Positions 1 to 5,842 of a stretch of DNA of 6,895 nucleotides are shown in pieces. Made by a program: the position numbers and the translations under genes. The notes beneath the pieces are model-generated. The model searched no databases and was not told where the DNA came from. It worked only from the letters and a program-made list of their open reading frames with translations. The stretch is from NCBI GenBank assembly GCA_025351545.1, contig JANXVQ010000463.1, positions 1 to 6,895 of the forward strand, read 5' to 3'. This DNA is from Spirosoma sp. (lineage in GTDB: Bacteria; Bacteroidota; Bacteroidia; Cytophagales; Spirosomataceae). Positions within the stretch are counted from its first letter, which is position 1. The number at the start of each line of letters is the position of its first letter.

Positions 1-648
1 AAATTTTTTCAAAACATTGCTCATGTTCAGGTCATCGGCACCGAGGGCCAGCACCCCTGACATATATTTCAGAAAGTAAGCACATTTGATTGGCTGCCAG
101 GGTTCGGGGGCGTAGCCTAACAATTTGTATTCGAGCGGATAGTGGGCTGGTGTCAGCTGATTGATATAGGCGTTTACCCCAGCGGTATAAGCCTCAACTG
201 ACTCGCGGGACCGCGGATCAGCCATCATCTCTTTCAGTGCTTTTTCGGCGCCGAAGCCCATTCCTAAATGGCGATTATAACGGTCCAGTTCCAGAGCCTT
301 ATCTCCCACAAGCTCAGAAACACGGCCAGCGGCTGCATGCGTTTGAAACTCCATTTGCCAGAGCCGGTCGCGGGCGGTGAGATAACCCTGCGCAAAATAG
401 GCGTCATGATCGTTTTGAGCGAAAACATGTGGAATCGCCAAGTCATCAAAGACAACACTTACGGGGGATTTTGTCCCGTTAAGCGTAATTTCCTCGTCAG
501 TATTATTAATCGACTCAGCATTTTGCCAAAAACCGACAAACGGACTCAGCAACGGTCCAAACGCCGGAACGCTGCCCCACGACCGATTTAATGCCCAGAC
601 GAGTACTAATGTGAATAGCGAAGCAATAATTGCCTTTGTATAGCGCAT
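1..648 (-). CDS. Penicillin-acylase-family N-terminal-nucleophile hydrolase, N-terminal part (runs off the left edge)
   Basis: An open frame of exactly 216 codons runs from the ATG at 648 down to base 1 with no stop, so the gene continues outside the window. Residues 6-19 form a hydrophobic segment after a short basic start, suggesting a signal peptide or membrane anchor. The penicillin-acylase alpha-chain signature follows in order: IPHVFA (72-77), GYLTARDRLWQME (88-100), AAGRVSELVG (106-115) and AYTAGVNAY (153-161). This is the N-terminal end of a protein that in this family is usually about 700-800 residues, autocleaved into two chains, with a catalytic Ser at the start of the beta chain. 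That Ser lies outside the window. Members hydrolyse amide bonds of beta-lactams, acyl-homoserine lactones or other N-acyl compounds in the periplasm; the substrate cannot be read here. No Shine-Dalgarno is visible. A weak -7-like TTTATTTG lies at 710-703 on the minus strand. The family call is firm, the substrate open. Confidence 0.88.
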   Translation of the reverse strand, partial: MRYTKAIIASLFTLVLVWALNRSWGSVPAFGPLLSPFVGFWQNAESINNTDEEITLNGTKSPVSVVFDDLAIPHVFAQNDHDAYFAQGYLTARDRLWQMEFQTHAAAGRVSELVGDKALELDRYNRHLGMGFGAEKALKEMMADPRSRESVEAYTAGVNAYINQLTPAHYPLEYKLLGYAPEPWQPIKCAYFLKYMSGVLALGADDLNMSNVLKKF

Positions 649-851
649 AGTGAGTAGAAGCAGTAGAGAATATTACAAGCGCAAGTTTGTTATTGTACAC
701 TGCAAATAAAAATGCTTCCTTTAGGATCAGGCATTTCTTTTCCTCATCTGTTGATAAAGACCGTTCAGTCAATTTTCAAGTACGTATTTTGGTAATGTTT
801 AGGCCTGTGATAATTTTACGTATACAGTTTATTACGCTTAATCCGGGATAA

Positions 852-863
852 TTTAGCGCTAAA
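852..863. repeat. Perfect 12-bp palindrome TTTAGCGCTAAA
   Basis: TTTAGCGCTAAA equals its own reverse complement and lies in the divergent intergenic region, about 60 bp upstream of the -7 box at 924-931. It could be a binding site for a dimeric regulator, but one or two perfect 12-bp palindromes are expected by chance in a window of this size. Its intergenic position is the only support for function. Confidence 0.25.
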
Positions 864-923
864 CGACGGAGTCGACATAACAGAAGCAGACCAGGAAACA
901 AAGGCGAACTGAAAAAGTAATTG

Positions 924-931
924 TATTTTTG
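924..931 (+). promoter_or_regulatory. Bacteroidetes -7 promoter box (TATTTTTG) for the GDPD gene
   Basis: TATTTTTG matches the Bacteroidetes sigma-factor -7 consensus TAnnTTTG exactly and ends 21 bp before the ATG at 953. No clear -33 TTTG is visible at the expected distance. Transcription would start near 936-938, giving a leader of about 15 bases. This helps decide the start codon: the in-frame TTG at 929-931 lies inside the box and could not be in the transcript. Confidence 0.5.
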
Positions 932-952
932 AGCGTATCTTCTATCTGTTCT

Positions 953-1876
953 ATGCGTGCTCTTGTGTTCTTGTGTTTCATGACTCATGTTGCTATCGTT
1001 CAGTCAGATTCGCCTATGTTCGATTTGCAGGGCCACCGGGGATGCCGGGGTCTAATGCCCGAAAATACAATTCCGGCATTTTTAAAAGCCCTCGACCTTG
1101 GCGTTACGACACTCGAAATGGATGTCGTGATCAGTAAAGATCAACAGGTAGTGGTTTCGCACGAGCCCTATTTTAACTCAGCTTTTAGTATTATGCCCGA
1201 TGGAACACCAGTTGATAAAAAAGAACAAAGAAACCTGATTCTCTATCAACTGAATTATGCCGATATAAAACGTTACGATGTTGGCTCAAACGGCAATCCG
1301 GCCTACCCCGAACAGCAAAGACTTAAGGTGTATAAGCCCCTATTGAGCGAAGTAATTGAACAGGCTGAAGCCTATCGAACCGCTAAAAACTTACCCTTAT
1401 TTTCGTATAATATCGAAATTAAAAGTGAGCCGTCAGAATATAATGAAAGCCAGCCAGAGCCAGCCGCCTTTTGCGAACTCGTACAGGCAGTATTAAAAAA
1501 ACAGTTTACGGCAGAACGTGTTAATCCAGATCGAATAGTTATCCAGAGTTTCGACTTTGCCATATTGAAACAATGGAAGAAAGGAGTTGATGGCACTATC
1601 GCAGGATTGGAAGCCAAGTACCCGAAGGTTCGGTTGTCGGCTTTAGTTGAAAATCTGCGCAGTCCCGAAAAAAATCTGGAAGAACTGGGTTTTAAACCCG
1701 ATGTTTACAGCCCTCACTTCCGATTAGTAAACAAGGATAAAATTACCCGGCTGCACGAGCAAGGTATTAAAGTTATTCCTTGGACAGTCAATCAACGCGC
1801 TGATATGAAACGCCTGAAGGAATGGGGCGTTGACGGATTAATTTCGGATTACCCTGACCGGGCAAGCGGTTTATAA
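953..1876 (+). CDS. Glycerophosphodiester phosphodiesterase (GDPD family), exported
   Basis: This 307-residue protein should hydrolyse glycerophosphodiesters such as deacylated phospholipids to glycerol 3-phosphate and an alcohol. The GDPD TIM-barrel signatures are in place: HRG at 28-30 (GHRGCRGLMPENT, 27-39), E55 and D57 in LEMDVV, H70 in SHEP, the metal-ligand strand NIEIKSEP (E155, K157), and C-terminal IPWTVN (275-280) and GVDGLISDYPD (292-302). HRG with its His, the E-x-D pair and the second His are the usual catalytic and metal residues. The N-terminus MRALVFLCFMTHVAIVQS is a short hydrophobic signal peptide, so the enzyme is probably periplasmic; the Cys at 8 is not in a lipobox. I prefer ATG 953 over the upstream in-frame TTG 929 because the latter is inside the -7 box and the ATG begins the signal peptide. 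The gene is probably monocistronic. The family call is firm, the exact substrate unknown. Confidence 0.93.
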   Translation: MRALVFLCFMTHVAIVQSDSPMFDLQGHRGCRGLMPENTIPAFLKALDLGVTTLEMDVVISKDQQVVVSHEPYFNSAFSIMPDGTPVDKKEQRNLILYQLNYADIKRYDVGSNGNPAYPEQQRLKVYKPLLSEVIEQAEAYRTAKNLPLFSYNIEIKSEPSEYNESQPEPAAFCELVQAVLKKQFTAERVNPDRIVIQSFDFAILKQWKKGVDGTIAGLEAKYPKVRLSALVENLRSPEKNLEELGFKPDVYSPHFRLVNKDKITRLHEQGIKVIPWTVNQRADMKRLKEWGVDGLISDYPDRASGL

Positions 1877-1905
1877 ATCGAATCGTTTGAATTTACGTTT
1901 TCATC

Positions 1906-1929
1906 ACTAACCTCTTTGGTCTGGTTAGT
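1906..1929 (+). terminator. Small hairpin between the GDPD and GH3 genes, possible weak terminator
   Basis: ACTAACC (1906-1912) and GGTTAGT (1923-1929) form a perfect 7-bp stem with a 10-base loop, 29 bp after the GDPD stop. A broken T-rich stretch follows (to 1941). The stem is short and only moderately GC-rich, so it would be a weak intrinsic terminator. It also overlaps the possible -33 element of the next gene (TTTG, 1915-1918), so it could instead be an operator. Confidence 0.3.
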
Positions 1930-1943
1930 TTATGTTATTTTAG
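1915..1943 (+). promoter_or_regulatory. Possible promoter of the GH3 gene, giving a leaderless or nearly leaderless mRNA
   Basis: TTTG (1915-1918) and TATTTTAG (1936-1943, one mismatch to TAnnTTTG) are 17 bp apart, at the short end of the range for Bacteroidetes -33/-7 pairs. The -7-like box ends only four bases before the ATG at 1948. If it is used, transcription would start at or next to the A of the start codon. There is no other good box in the 71-bp gap and no Shine-Dalgarno, but read-through from the GDPD gene is also possible. Confidence 0.33.
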
Positions 1944-1947
1944 CCCT

Positions 1948-3471
1948 ATGACTTTGCTAAATACTACGCTCAAATGGCTCCTGCAACGGCGATTGCCGCG
2001 CATCGAAGCTATGATGCAGCAGCCGGGTCCAGTACAGCATAAGGTCTTCACACAACTTATCCAGGCAGGTTGCCGGACGGAATGGGGAAAAAAACACGCC
2101 TATAAATCCATTCGCAGCATTCACGATTTTCAGCGACAAGTGCCCGTTTCGAGCTACGAAGACCTTTTTCCATACATAGAACGGGTTATGAAAGGCGAAA
2201 GCAAAGTGCTCTGGCCTTCGCCGGTGCGCTGGTTTTCCAAATCGTCGGGTACGACGAATGCCCGCAGTAAGTTTATTCCCGTTACGACCGAGTCGCTGGA
2301 TGAAAGTCATTTTAAGGGCGGCAAAGATATGATGGCGCTATACATTGCCAACAACCCCGATAGTAGGGCGTTTGAGGGTAAAGGACTTTCTATTGGCGGT
2401 AGTCTTCATCAAAACCCGTATGGCACCAACAGCGCGGCTGGCGATGTATCGGCTGTAGTTATGAAAAACCTGCCGAGTTGGGCACAATACATCCGTACGC
2501 CATCCATTCAGGTCGCGCTTATGGATGAATGGGAAGTGAAACTGGAGCGGATGGCCGAGATTACATCGCAGGAGAATGTAACCAGTATGCTCGGCACGCC
2601 AACATGGGGCATGGTTCTCATCGACAAGATTCTGGCCCTTACCGGCAAATCAAATATCCTGGAAGTATGGCCAAATTTTGAAGTGATGATGCACGGGGCC
2701 GTAAATTTCCAGCCTTATCGGGAGTTATTTCAGCAACAGGTTTTTCCATCAAAAACGATTCGGTATCAAGAGGTTTACAATGCTTCGGAAGGCTTTTTTG
2801 CCATTCAGGATGATTTAAGCCGTGTAGGTGAAATGCTACTGATGCTCGATTATGGCATTTTTTATGAGTTCGTACCTATGCATGAAGCTGACCAGCCTTT
2901 CCCAAAGGCCTTGACGATTGACGAAGTAGAATTAGATAAAAACTACGCCCTGATCGTATCAACGAATGGTGGCTTATGGCGCTATAAAGTTGGCGATACG
3001 GTTCGGTTCATGTCCTTATATCCGCATCGGCTGAAAGTGAGCGGTCGCACAAAGCACTTTATCAATGCTTTTGGGGAAGAAGTAATTGTTGAAAATGCTG
3101 AAACGGCTATCACACAAGCCTGTGAAGCTACTGGAGCAGTTATCGCTGATTATACGGCGGGGCCTAACTACATAAGCAACGGGAGTCATGGATGCCATGA
3201 ATGGGTTATTGAGTTTACGCAGGAACCTACGAATCAGCAACGATTCAATCAGGTTCTGGATGAAACACTCCGCAGGATCAACTCTGATTACGACGCCAAA
3301 CGGTACAATGACATCGTACTAAAACGGCCTCGTATTCATGTTGTACCACCAGGTACGTTTTATGCCTGGATGAAACAACGCGGTAAAGTAGGCGGACAGC
3401 ACAAAGTGCCCCGTTTGGCCAATTCTCGGGAATATCTGGATGATATTCTGGGAAAGGTTTTCGAACTATAA
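1948..3471 (+). CDS. GH3-family acyl-acid amido synthetase (ANL-type adenylating enzyme)
   Basis: The 507 residues match the full length of GH3 (auxin-responsive promoter) family proteins. The three ATP/AMP-binding motifs of this adenylating family are present: SSGTTNARSKFIPVT (99-113), YNASEGFF (277-284) and YKVGDTV (346-352). Other conserved stretches include KGGKDMMALY, LSIGGS, ENVTSMLGTPTW and EVWPNFEVMMHGAVNFQPYRE, with a C-terminal lid ending in GKVGGQHKVPRL. In plants such enzymes adenylate a carboxylic acid (indole-acetate, jasmonate, benzoates) and couple it to an amino acid. Bacterial members share the fold, but their acid and amine substrates are mostly undefined. There is no signal peptide, so it is cytoplasmic. 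It follows the exported GDPD by 71 bp on the same strand and converges on a gene relic 18 bp downstream. All motifs look intact, so an active enzyme is expected. The family is certain, the substrate unknown. Confidence 0.94.
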   Translation: MTLLNTTLKWLLQRRLPRIEAMMQQPGPVQHKVFTQLIQAGCRTEWGKKHAYKSIRSIHDFQRQVPVSSYEDLFPYIERVMKGESKVLWPSPVRWFSKSSGTTNARSKFIPVTTESLDESHFKGGKDMMALYIANNPDSRAFEGKGLSIGGSLHQNPYGTNSAAGDVSAVVMKNLPSWAQYIRTPSIQVALMDEWEVKLERMAEITSQENVTSMLGTPTWGMVLIDKILALTGKSNILEVWPNFEVMMHGAVNFQPYRELFQQQVFPSKTIRYQEVYNASEGFFAIQDDLSRVGEMLLMLDYGIFYEFVPMHEADQPFPKALTIDEVELDKNYALIVSTNGGLWRYKVGDTVRFMSLYPHRLKVSGRTKHFINAFGEEVIVENAETAITQACEATGAVIADYTAGPNYISNGSHGCHEWVIEFTQEPTNQQRFNQVLDETLRRINSDYDAKRYNDIVLKRPRIHVVPPGTFYAWMKQRGKVGGQHKVPRLANSREYLDDILGKVFEL

Positions 3472-3489
3472 ATACACAAATAGCTAACT

Positions 3490-3844
3490 TTAGCTCATTA
3501 ACCGATTTGCTTCAGAAAGCCAGTGGAATTGCCTTTCGGCTAGTTGACAATGCCGATTCTGATGTTTAAGTGCTACTATAACGGAGTCATTTCGGATTTC
3601 TCCGCTCAATAAGATGCGATTAGTATCCGGTGTAGCGCATTGTAAAAAGAGCCGTTGTATCACTGACAAACTTTTCAAAAGCAAATGTATGACTCAGAGA
3701 ATCAAGCGTATAGCTGAAATATCCCCGCCGGTATTGTTGTCTGAGCAAGGTATCGGCAATTTGGATACTGCCTGAGTTATTTGTCTCAAAAATAATATCT
3801 TTCCAGCGTGAAATCATTTTTCCCAGGAAGCGCAGGTTGAAAAC
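3490..3844 (-). pseudogene. Frameshifted C-terminal relic resembling a Bacteroidetes DoxX-type membrane protein
   Basis: Two adjacent minus-strand frames together read like one conserved domain. The first, open from 3844 to a stop at 3620, begins FNLRFLGKMISRWKDIIFE and ends FTMRYTGY-stop. The second continues PDTNRILLSGEIRNDSVIVAL and ends RQFHWLSEANRLMS with a stop at 3490. A shift near 3630 (one extra or two missing bases) would join YT to PDTNR. The pattern of SRWK..IF, YT.PD..R..L.G, then FHW..E..NR is what I remember from the C-terminal part of DoxX-type proteins in Cytophagales, as a family memory and not a search result. The DoxX membrane segments expected upstream are absent because thiL occupies that DNA. 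The fragment is in the same frame as thiL, right after its stop. A second hypothesis is a short functional gene with a sequencing error; lack of a good start near 3844 argues against it. Confidence 0.55.
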
Positions 3845-4873
3845 TTATTCCGCCAAACCACCCCACCCTTGCGCCCGAATGGGTGTTTGCTGACCGGCTT
3901 TGGTCGCTAATACAATCTGAGCCGGGTTAGCCGTCAGGTAGCCAATGGCTGTAATGCGGGCGTTAGTCGACAACTTTTCGAACTCCTGCGGGCGAACCGT
4001 AAATAAGAGTTCATAATCTTCACCACCATTGAGAGCCGCCGTTATGGGGCTGATTTTGAACTCATCGGCTGCTAAGTGAGTCTGGTCATCAATGGGTATA
4101 TTTTCGTCAAAAATAACCGCACCTGTTCCCGATTGGTGGCAAAGGTGGAGAAGCTCCGACGCTAATCCATCCGAGATATCAATCATGGCTGTTGGCCGTA
4201 TGCCCAGGTCTCGGAGTTCATGAACAATGTCAGTTCGAGCATCGGGGCGAAGTTGACGCTGCACCAGATAAGCCCTTTCTTCGGAGAGATCAGGCTGCAT
4301 ATCCGGATCGGCAAGAAACACTTGCTTCTCGCGTTCCAGCATTTGTAAACCAAGATAGGCGGCTCCCAAATCGCCGGTAACACAAACGACATCGTTGGGT
4401 TGAGCGGTATTTCGATACGTAATCAGGTCTTTCGGTACTTTACCCAGTACCGATACGGAAATAATTAATCCAGAGCGTGAAGCTGTTGTATCGCCCCCAA
4501 CCAGATCGACATTATACGCTTCGCAGGCGGCCCGAATACCTTCGTATAATTCATCGATGGCTTCAACCGGGAACCGGCTACTCAGCCCGATGCTGATGGT
4601 TATCTGCACGGGTAAACCATTCATGGCGGCAATATCCGAAACGCCAAACGTCACAGCTTTGTAGCCGAGGTGTTTCAGGGGAACATAAGTCAAATCGAAA
4701 TGAATACCTTCTACGAGCATGTCTGTAGAAAGCAACCCATAATTATCACCCCAATTGAATACAGAAGCATCGTCGCCGATTCCCCGTACAGTTTCCGAGT
4801 GAGCAGGCGCGTTAGTTGCCTGTCGAATGCGTTCGATCAGGCCTATTTCGCCAATAGTATTAAGATCAGTCAT
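3845..4873 (-). CDS. thiL: Thiamine-monophosphate kinase
   Basis: ThiL phosphorylates thiamine monophosphate with ATP to give thiamine diphosphate, the last step of cofactor synthesis, in the cytoplasm. The 342 residues match the family length. Its metal- and nucleotide-binding signatures appear in order: GIGDDAS (31-37), STDMLVEGIHFD (49-60), VSDIAAMNG (78-86), VGGDTTAS (125-132), TGDLGAAYLG (166-175), MIDISDGLASEL (230-241) and NGGEDYELLF (282-291). The C-terminus has the usual GW (GWGGLAE). The start ATG at 4873 precedes the conserved GEIGLIERI region by seven residues and fits homologues. No thi biosynthesis genes are adjacent, so it seems to be a stand-alone unit, separated from the upstream lipoprotein gene by a strong terminator. 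No TPP riboswitch is recognisable in its leader: the CUGAGA and ACCUGAUC-like landmarks are missing. A relic of another gene lies directly after its stop. Confidence 0.97.
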   Translation of the reverse strand: MTDLNTIGEIGLIERIRQATNAPAHSETVRGIGDDASVFNWGDNYGLLSTDMLVEGIHFDLTYVPLKHLGYKAVTFGVSDIAAMNGLPVQITISIGLSSRFPVEAIDELYEGIRAACEAYNVDLVGGDTTASRSGLIISVSVLGKVPKDLITYRNTAQPNDVVCVTGDLGAAYLGLQMLEREKQVFLADPDMQPDLSEERAYLVQRQLRPDARTDIVHELRDLGIRPTAMIDISDGLASELLHLCHQSGTGAVIFDENIPIDDQTHLAADEFKISPITAALNGGEDYELLFTVRPQEFEKLSTNARITAIGYLTANPAQIVLATKAGQQTPIRAQGWGGLAE

Positions 4874-4876
4874 AGT

Positions 4877-4948
4877 AATGGATAATGAGCAACAAGTAGT
4901 GAAAAATGGATAATGTATATAGTATAATTACATGGGCCACATTATCCA
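4877..4948. repeat. Three copies of TGGATAATG upstream of thiL (two direct, one inverted)
   Basis: AATGGATAATG occurs twice in the same direction, at 4877-4887 and 4905-4915 (28 bp apart). Its 9-bp core returns inverted as CATTATCCA at 4940-4948. The second and third copies could pair as a 9-bp stem with a 24-base loop in RNA or cruciform DNA. All three lie in the leader or promoter region of thiL, the first ending four bases from the start codon. They may be regulator sites, or a small dispersed intergenic repeat of this genome. Confidence 0.45.
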
Positions 4949-4951
4949 CTA

Positions 4952-4986
4952 AAAAAGCCGTTCCGTGATATACGGAACGGCTTTTT
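4952..4986 (-). terminator. Strong intrinsic terminator of the lipoprotein gene (works on both strands)
   Basis: A perfect 15-bp inverted repeat with a 5-base loop (GATAT, 4967-4971): AAAAAGCCGTTCCGT at 4952-4966 pairs with 4972-4986. The ten inner base pairs are GC-rich and the outer five are A-T, so transcripts in either direction end in a U-run. It begins 23 bp after the lipoprotein stop and isolates that gene from thiL, which is on the same strand. Confidence 0.93.
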
Positions 4987-5009
4987 CTACAAATTGGTTT
5001 GCCAAAAAC

Positions 5010-5456
5010 TTATGGATTGGTCAGCGTATAATCGTTCGTGGTATTGCCCGTTTTCTGGCTTGCCGTTGTACGTGTGAGACTTAGGTTATTGTCGTCTATT
5101 GAATTAATGGTGAATTCAATCGTACTGTTCGCGCCAGTTGGCGAAGGCGTAAGCTCCGTTAATACCAGGCGGCTGTCGGATGGAACAGAATATTTACCAA
5201 CAAAGGTATTACCGTCAAACTCAGTGTACTTAACCGTAGGAGCCTGGCTAAGATCGAGCTTAAACGTTGTGTAATTACGAACATTGGTTACGCCACCTTT
5301 TGTGTAAACAGTTACCTTATTCTCGTCCACTTTACTGGCCGTCCAGATTTTGGCGATGCGCTCTGAGACCGGGGCAACTTTTTTGCCACTACAGCCTATT
5401 AATGCACTAAACAGAATTACTAATGAAAGAAAAGCGATAAGATGAGTCTTTCTCAT
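5010..5456 (-). CDS. Small lipoprotein with lipocalin-like domain
   Basis: The 148-residue protein starts with a basic n-region (MRKTH), a hydrophobic core and a lipobox LIGC with the acylated Cys at 22, followed by SGKK, so it should be a lipid-anchored envelope protein processed by signal peptidase II. The mature part (about 126 residues) opens with KIWTASKVDENKVTVY, and alternating beta-strand patterns follow (FKLDL, VKYTEFDGNTFVGKY, SRLVLTEL, STIEFTINSI, NNLSLTRT). This resembles the Bacteroidetes lipocalin-like domain (Lipocalin_4/5 type), normally starting with the W...s motif and ending in an L.LT strand. Its ligand and role are unknown. It has its own terminator and sits back to back with the cytochrome b5-like gene, only 64 bp apart, so the two promoters must be close or overlapping. 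Weak -7-like boxes on its strand are TAACTTAG (5494-5487) and CATTTTTG (5523-5516). Confidence 0.8.
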   Translation of the reverse strand: MRKTHLIAFLSLVILFSALIGCSGKKVAPVSERIAKIWTASKVDENKVTVYTKGGVTNVRNYTTFKLDLSQAPTVKYTEFDGNTFVGKYSVPSDSRLVLTELTPSPTGANSTIEFTINSIDDNNLSLTRTTASQKTGNTTNDYTLTNP

Positions 5457-5497
5457 GGTTAATCAAAAGCGATGGATCGGAAGTGGCTAAGTTACGC

Positions 5498-5505
5498 TAA
5501 TTTTG
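5498..5505 (+). promoter_or_regulatory. Bacteroidetes -7 promoter box (TAATTTTG) for the cytochrome b5-like gene
   Basis: TAATTTTG is an exact match to TAnnTTTG and ends 15 bp before the ATG at 5521. The expected transcription start is about 5510-5512. No obvious -33 TTTG is seen. The in-frame TTG codons at 5503 and 5506 lie in or directly behind the box, so they are unlikely to start translation. Confidence 0.5.
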
Positions 5506-5520
5506 TTGTCACTCGCAAAA

Positions 5521-5811
5521 ATGATGCCCGATAATTCTGTTAGTTTACTTAGCGGACGCCTAATGCCTACCAATAAAATTCAATTGCCTACATATACCCG
5601 GTCGCAGTTGGCTTTGCGTAACGGACAGGACCGTGACGAAATCTGGTGTGCCTATGCCGGAATCATTTATGATCTGTCGGCGTCGCGGCTCTGGCGCAAT
5701 GGAAAACACTACGAACATTGGGCTGGACAAGACCTGACAGACGAGCTTATCGACGCACCGCACACCGACGGCGTTTTCAAGCGCTTTTCAGCGATCGGTA
5801 CGTTGGTTTAG
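5521..5811 (+). CDS. Small cytochrome b5-like heme-binding protein (COG4892 type)
   Basis: The protein has 96 residues from ATG 5521, or 82 if the ATG at 5563 (MPTNKIQ) is used. The recognisable domain begins at YTRSQLALRNGQ and carries IWCAYAGIIYDLS, SRLWRNGKHYEHWAGQDLT and DAPHTDGVFKRFSAIGTL. This matches the compact cytochrome b5-like heme/steroid-binding proteins of COG4892, which are about 75-85 residues long. The His residues in GKHYEHWAG and APH are the likely axial heme ligands, as in b5 domains. There is no signal peptide or membrane segment, so it is a soluble cytoplasmic protein, perhaps in electron transfer or heme binding; the partner is unknown. The first ATG after the promoter box is 5521, but family length favours 5563; I give the longer form and regard the start as open. 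A kinase gene follows 31 bp downstream on the same strand. Confidence 0.82.
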   Translation: MMPDNSVSLLSGRLMPTNKIQLPTYTRSQLALRNGQDRDEIWCAYAGIIYDLSASRLWRNGKHYEHWAGQDLTDELIDAPHTDGVFKRFSAIGTLV

Positions 5812-5828
5812 TATATCAGGCATCAAAT

Positions 5829-5836
5829 TAACATTG
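5829..5836 (+). promoter_or_regulatory. Possible -7 box (TAACATTG) for the sugar kinase gene
   Basis: TAACATTG has one mismatch to TAnnTTTG and ends six bases before the ATG at 5843. A TTG at 5803-5805 is upstream at a distance slightly longer than usual. It could provide the kinase with its own nearly leaderless transcript, but co-transcription with the b5-like gene 31 bp upstream is equally possible. Confidence 0.28.
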
Positions 5837-5842
5837 ACATTC

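Larger units (their letters stand above)
649..952. other. Divergent intergenic region, no gene seen
   Basis: These 304 bases separate two divergent genes. Reading frames on both strands give only low-complexity or unrecognisable peptides without family signatures, so I call no gene. The region holds a clear -7 promoter box for the rightward gene at 924-931, a perfect 12-bp palindrome at 852-863, and two copies of TACGTAT (781-787 and 817-823). It presumably carries the promoters of both flanking genes. Confidence 0.6.

Noticed and set aside
268..591. A 107-residue rightward open frame
   Set aside because: It lies antisense to the penicillin-acylase-family gene, which has clear family motifs; the peptide has no recognisable features.
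776..988. A 70-residue leftward frame in the intergenic region
   Set aside because: It overlaps the promoter and start of the GDPD gene on the opposite strand and shows no domain, signal or family pattern.
3482..3495. Hairpin AGCTA...TAGCT between the GH3 gene and the relic as a bidirectional terminator
   Set aside because: The stem has only five pairs with a four-base loop and no U-run, too weak to call a terminator.
3620..3640. Programmed ribosomal frameshift in the relic beside thiL
   Set aside because: No classical slippery sequence with a downstream structure is visible at the YT/PDT transition, and the N-terminal half of the protein is missing, so decay is simpler.
4192..4380. A 62-residue rightward frame inside thiL
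   Set aside because: It is antisense to a gene with complete conserved motifs and has no independent support.
4874..4951. TPP riboswitch upstream of thiL
   Set aside because: The conserved thi-box stretches (CUGAGA and the ACCUGAUC-like segment) are not present in the leader, which is AT-rich and short.
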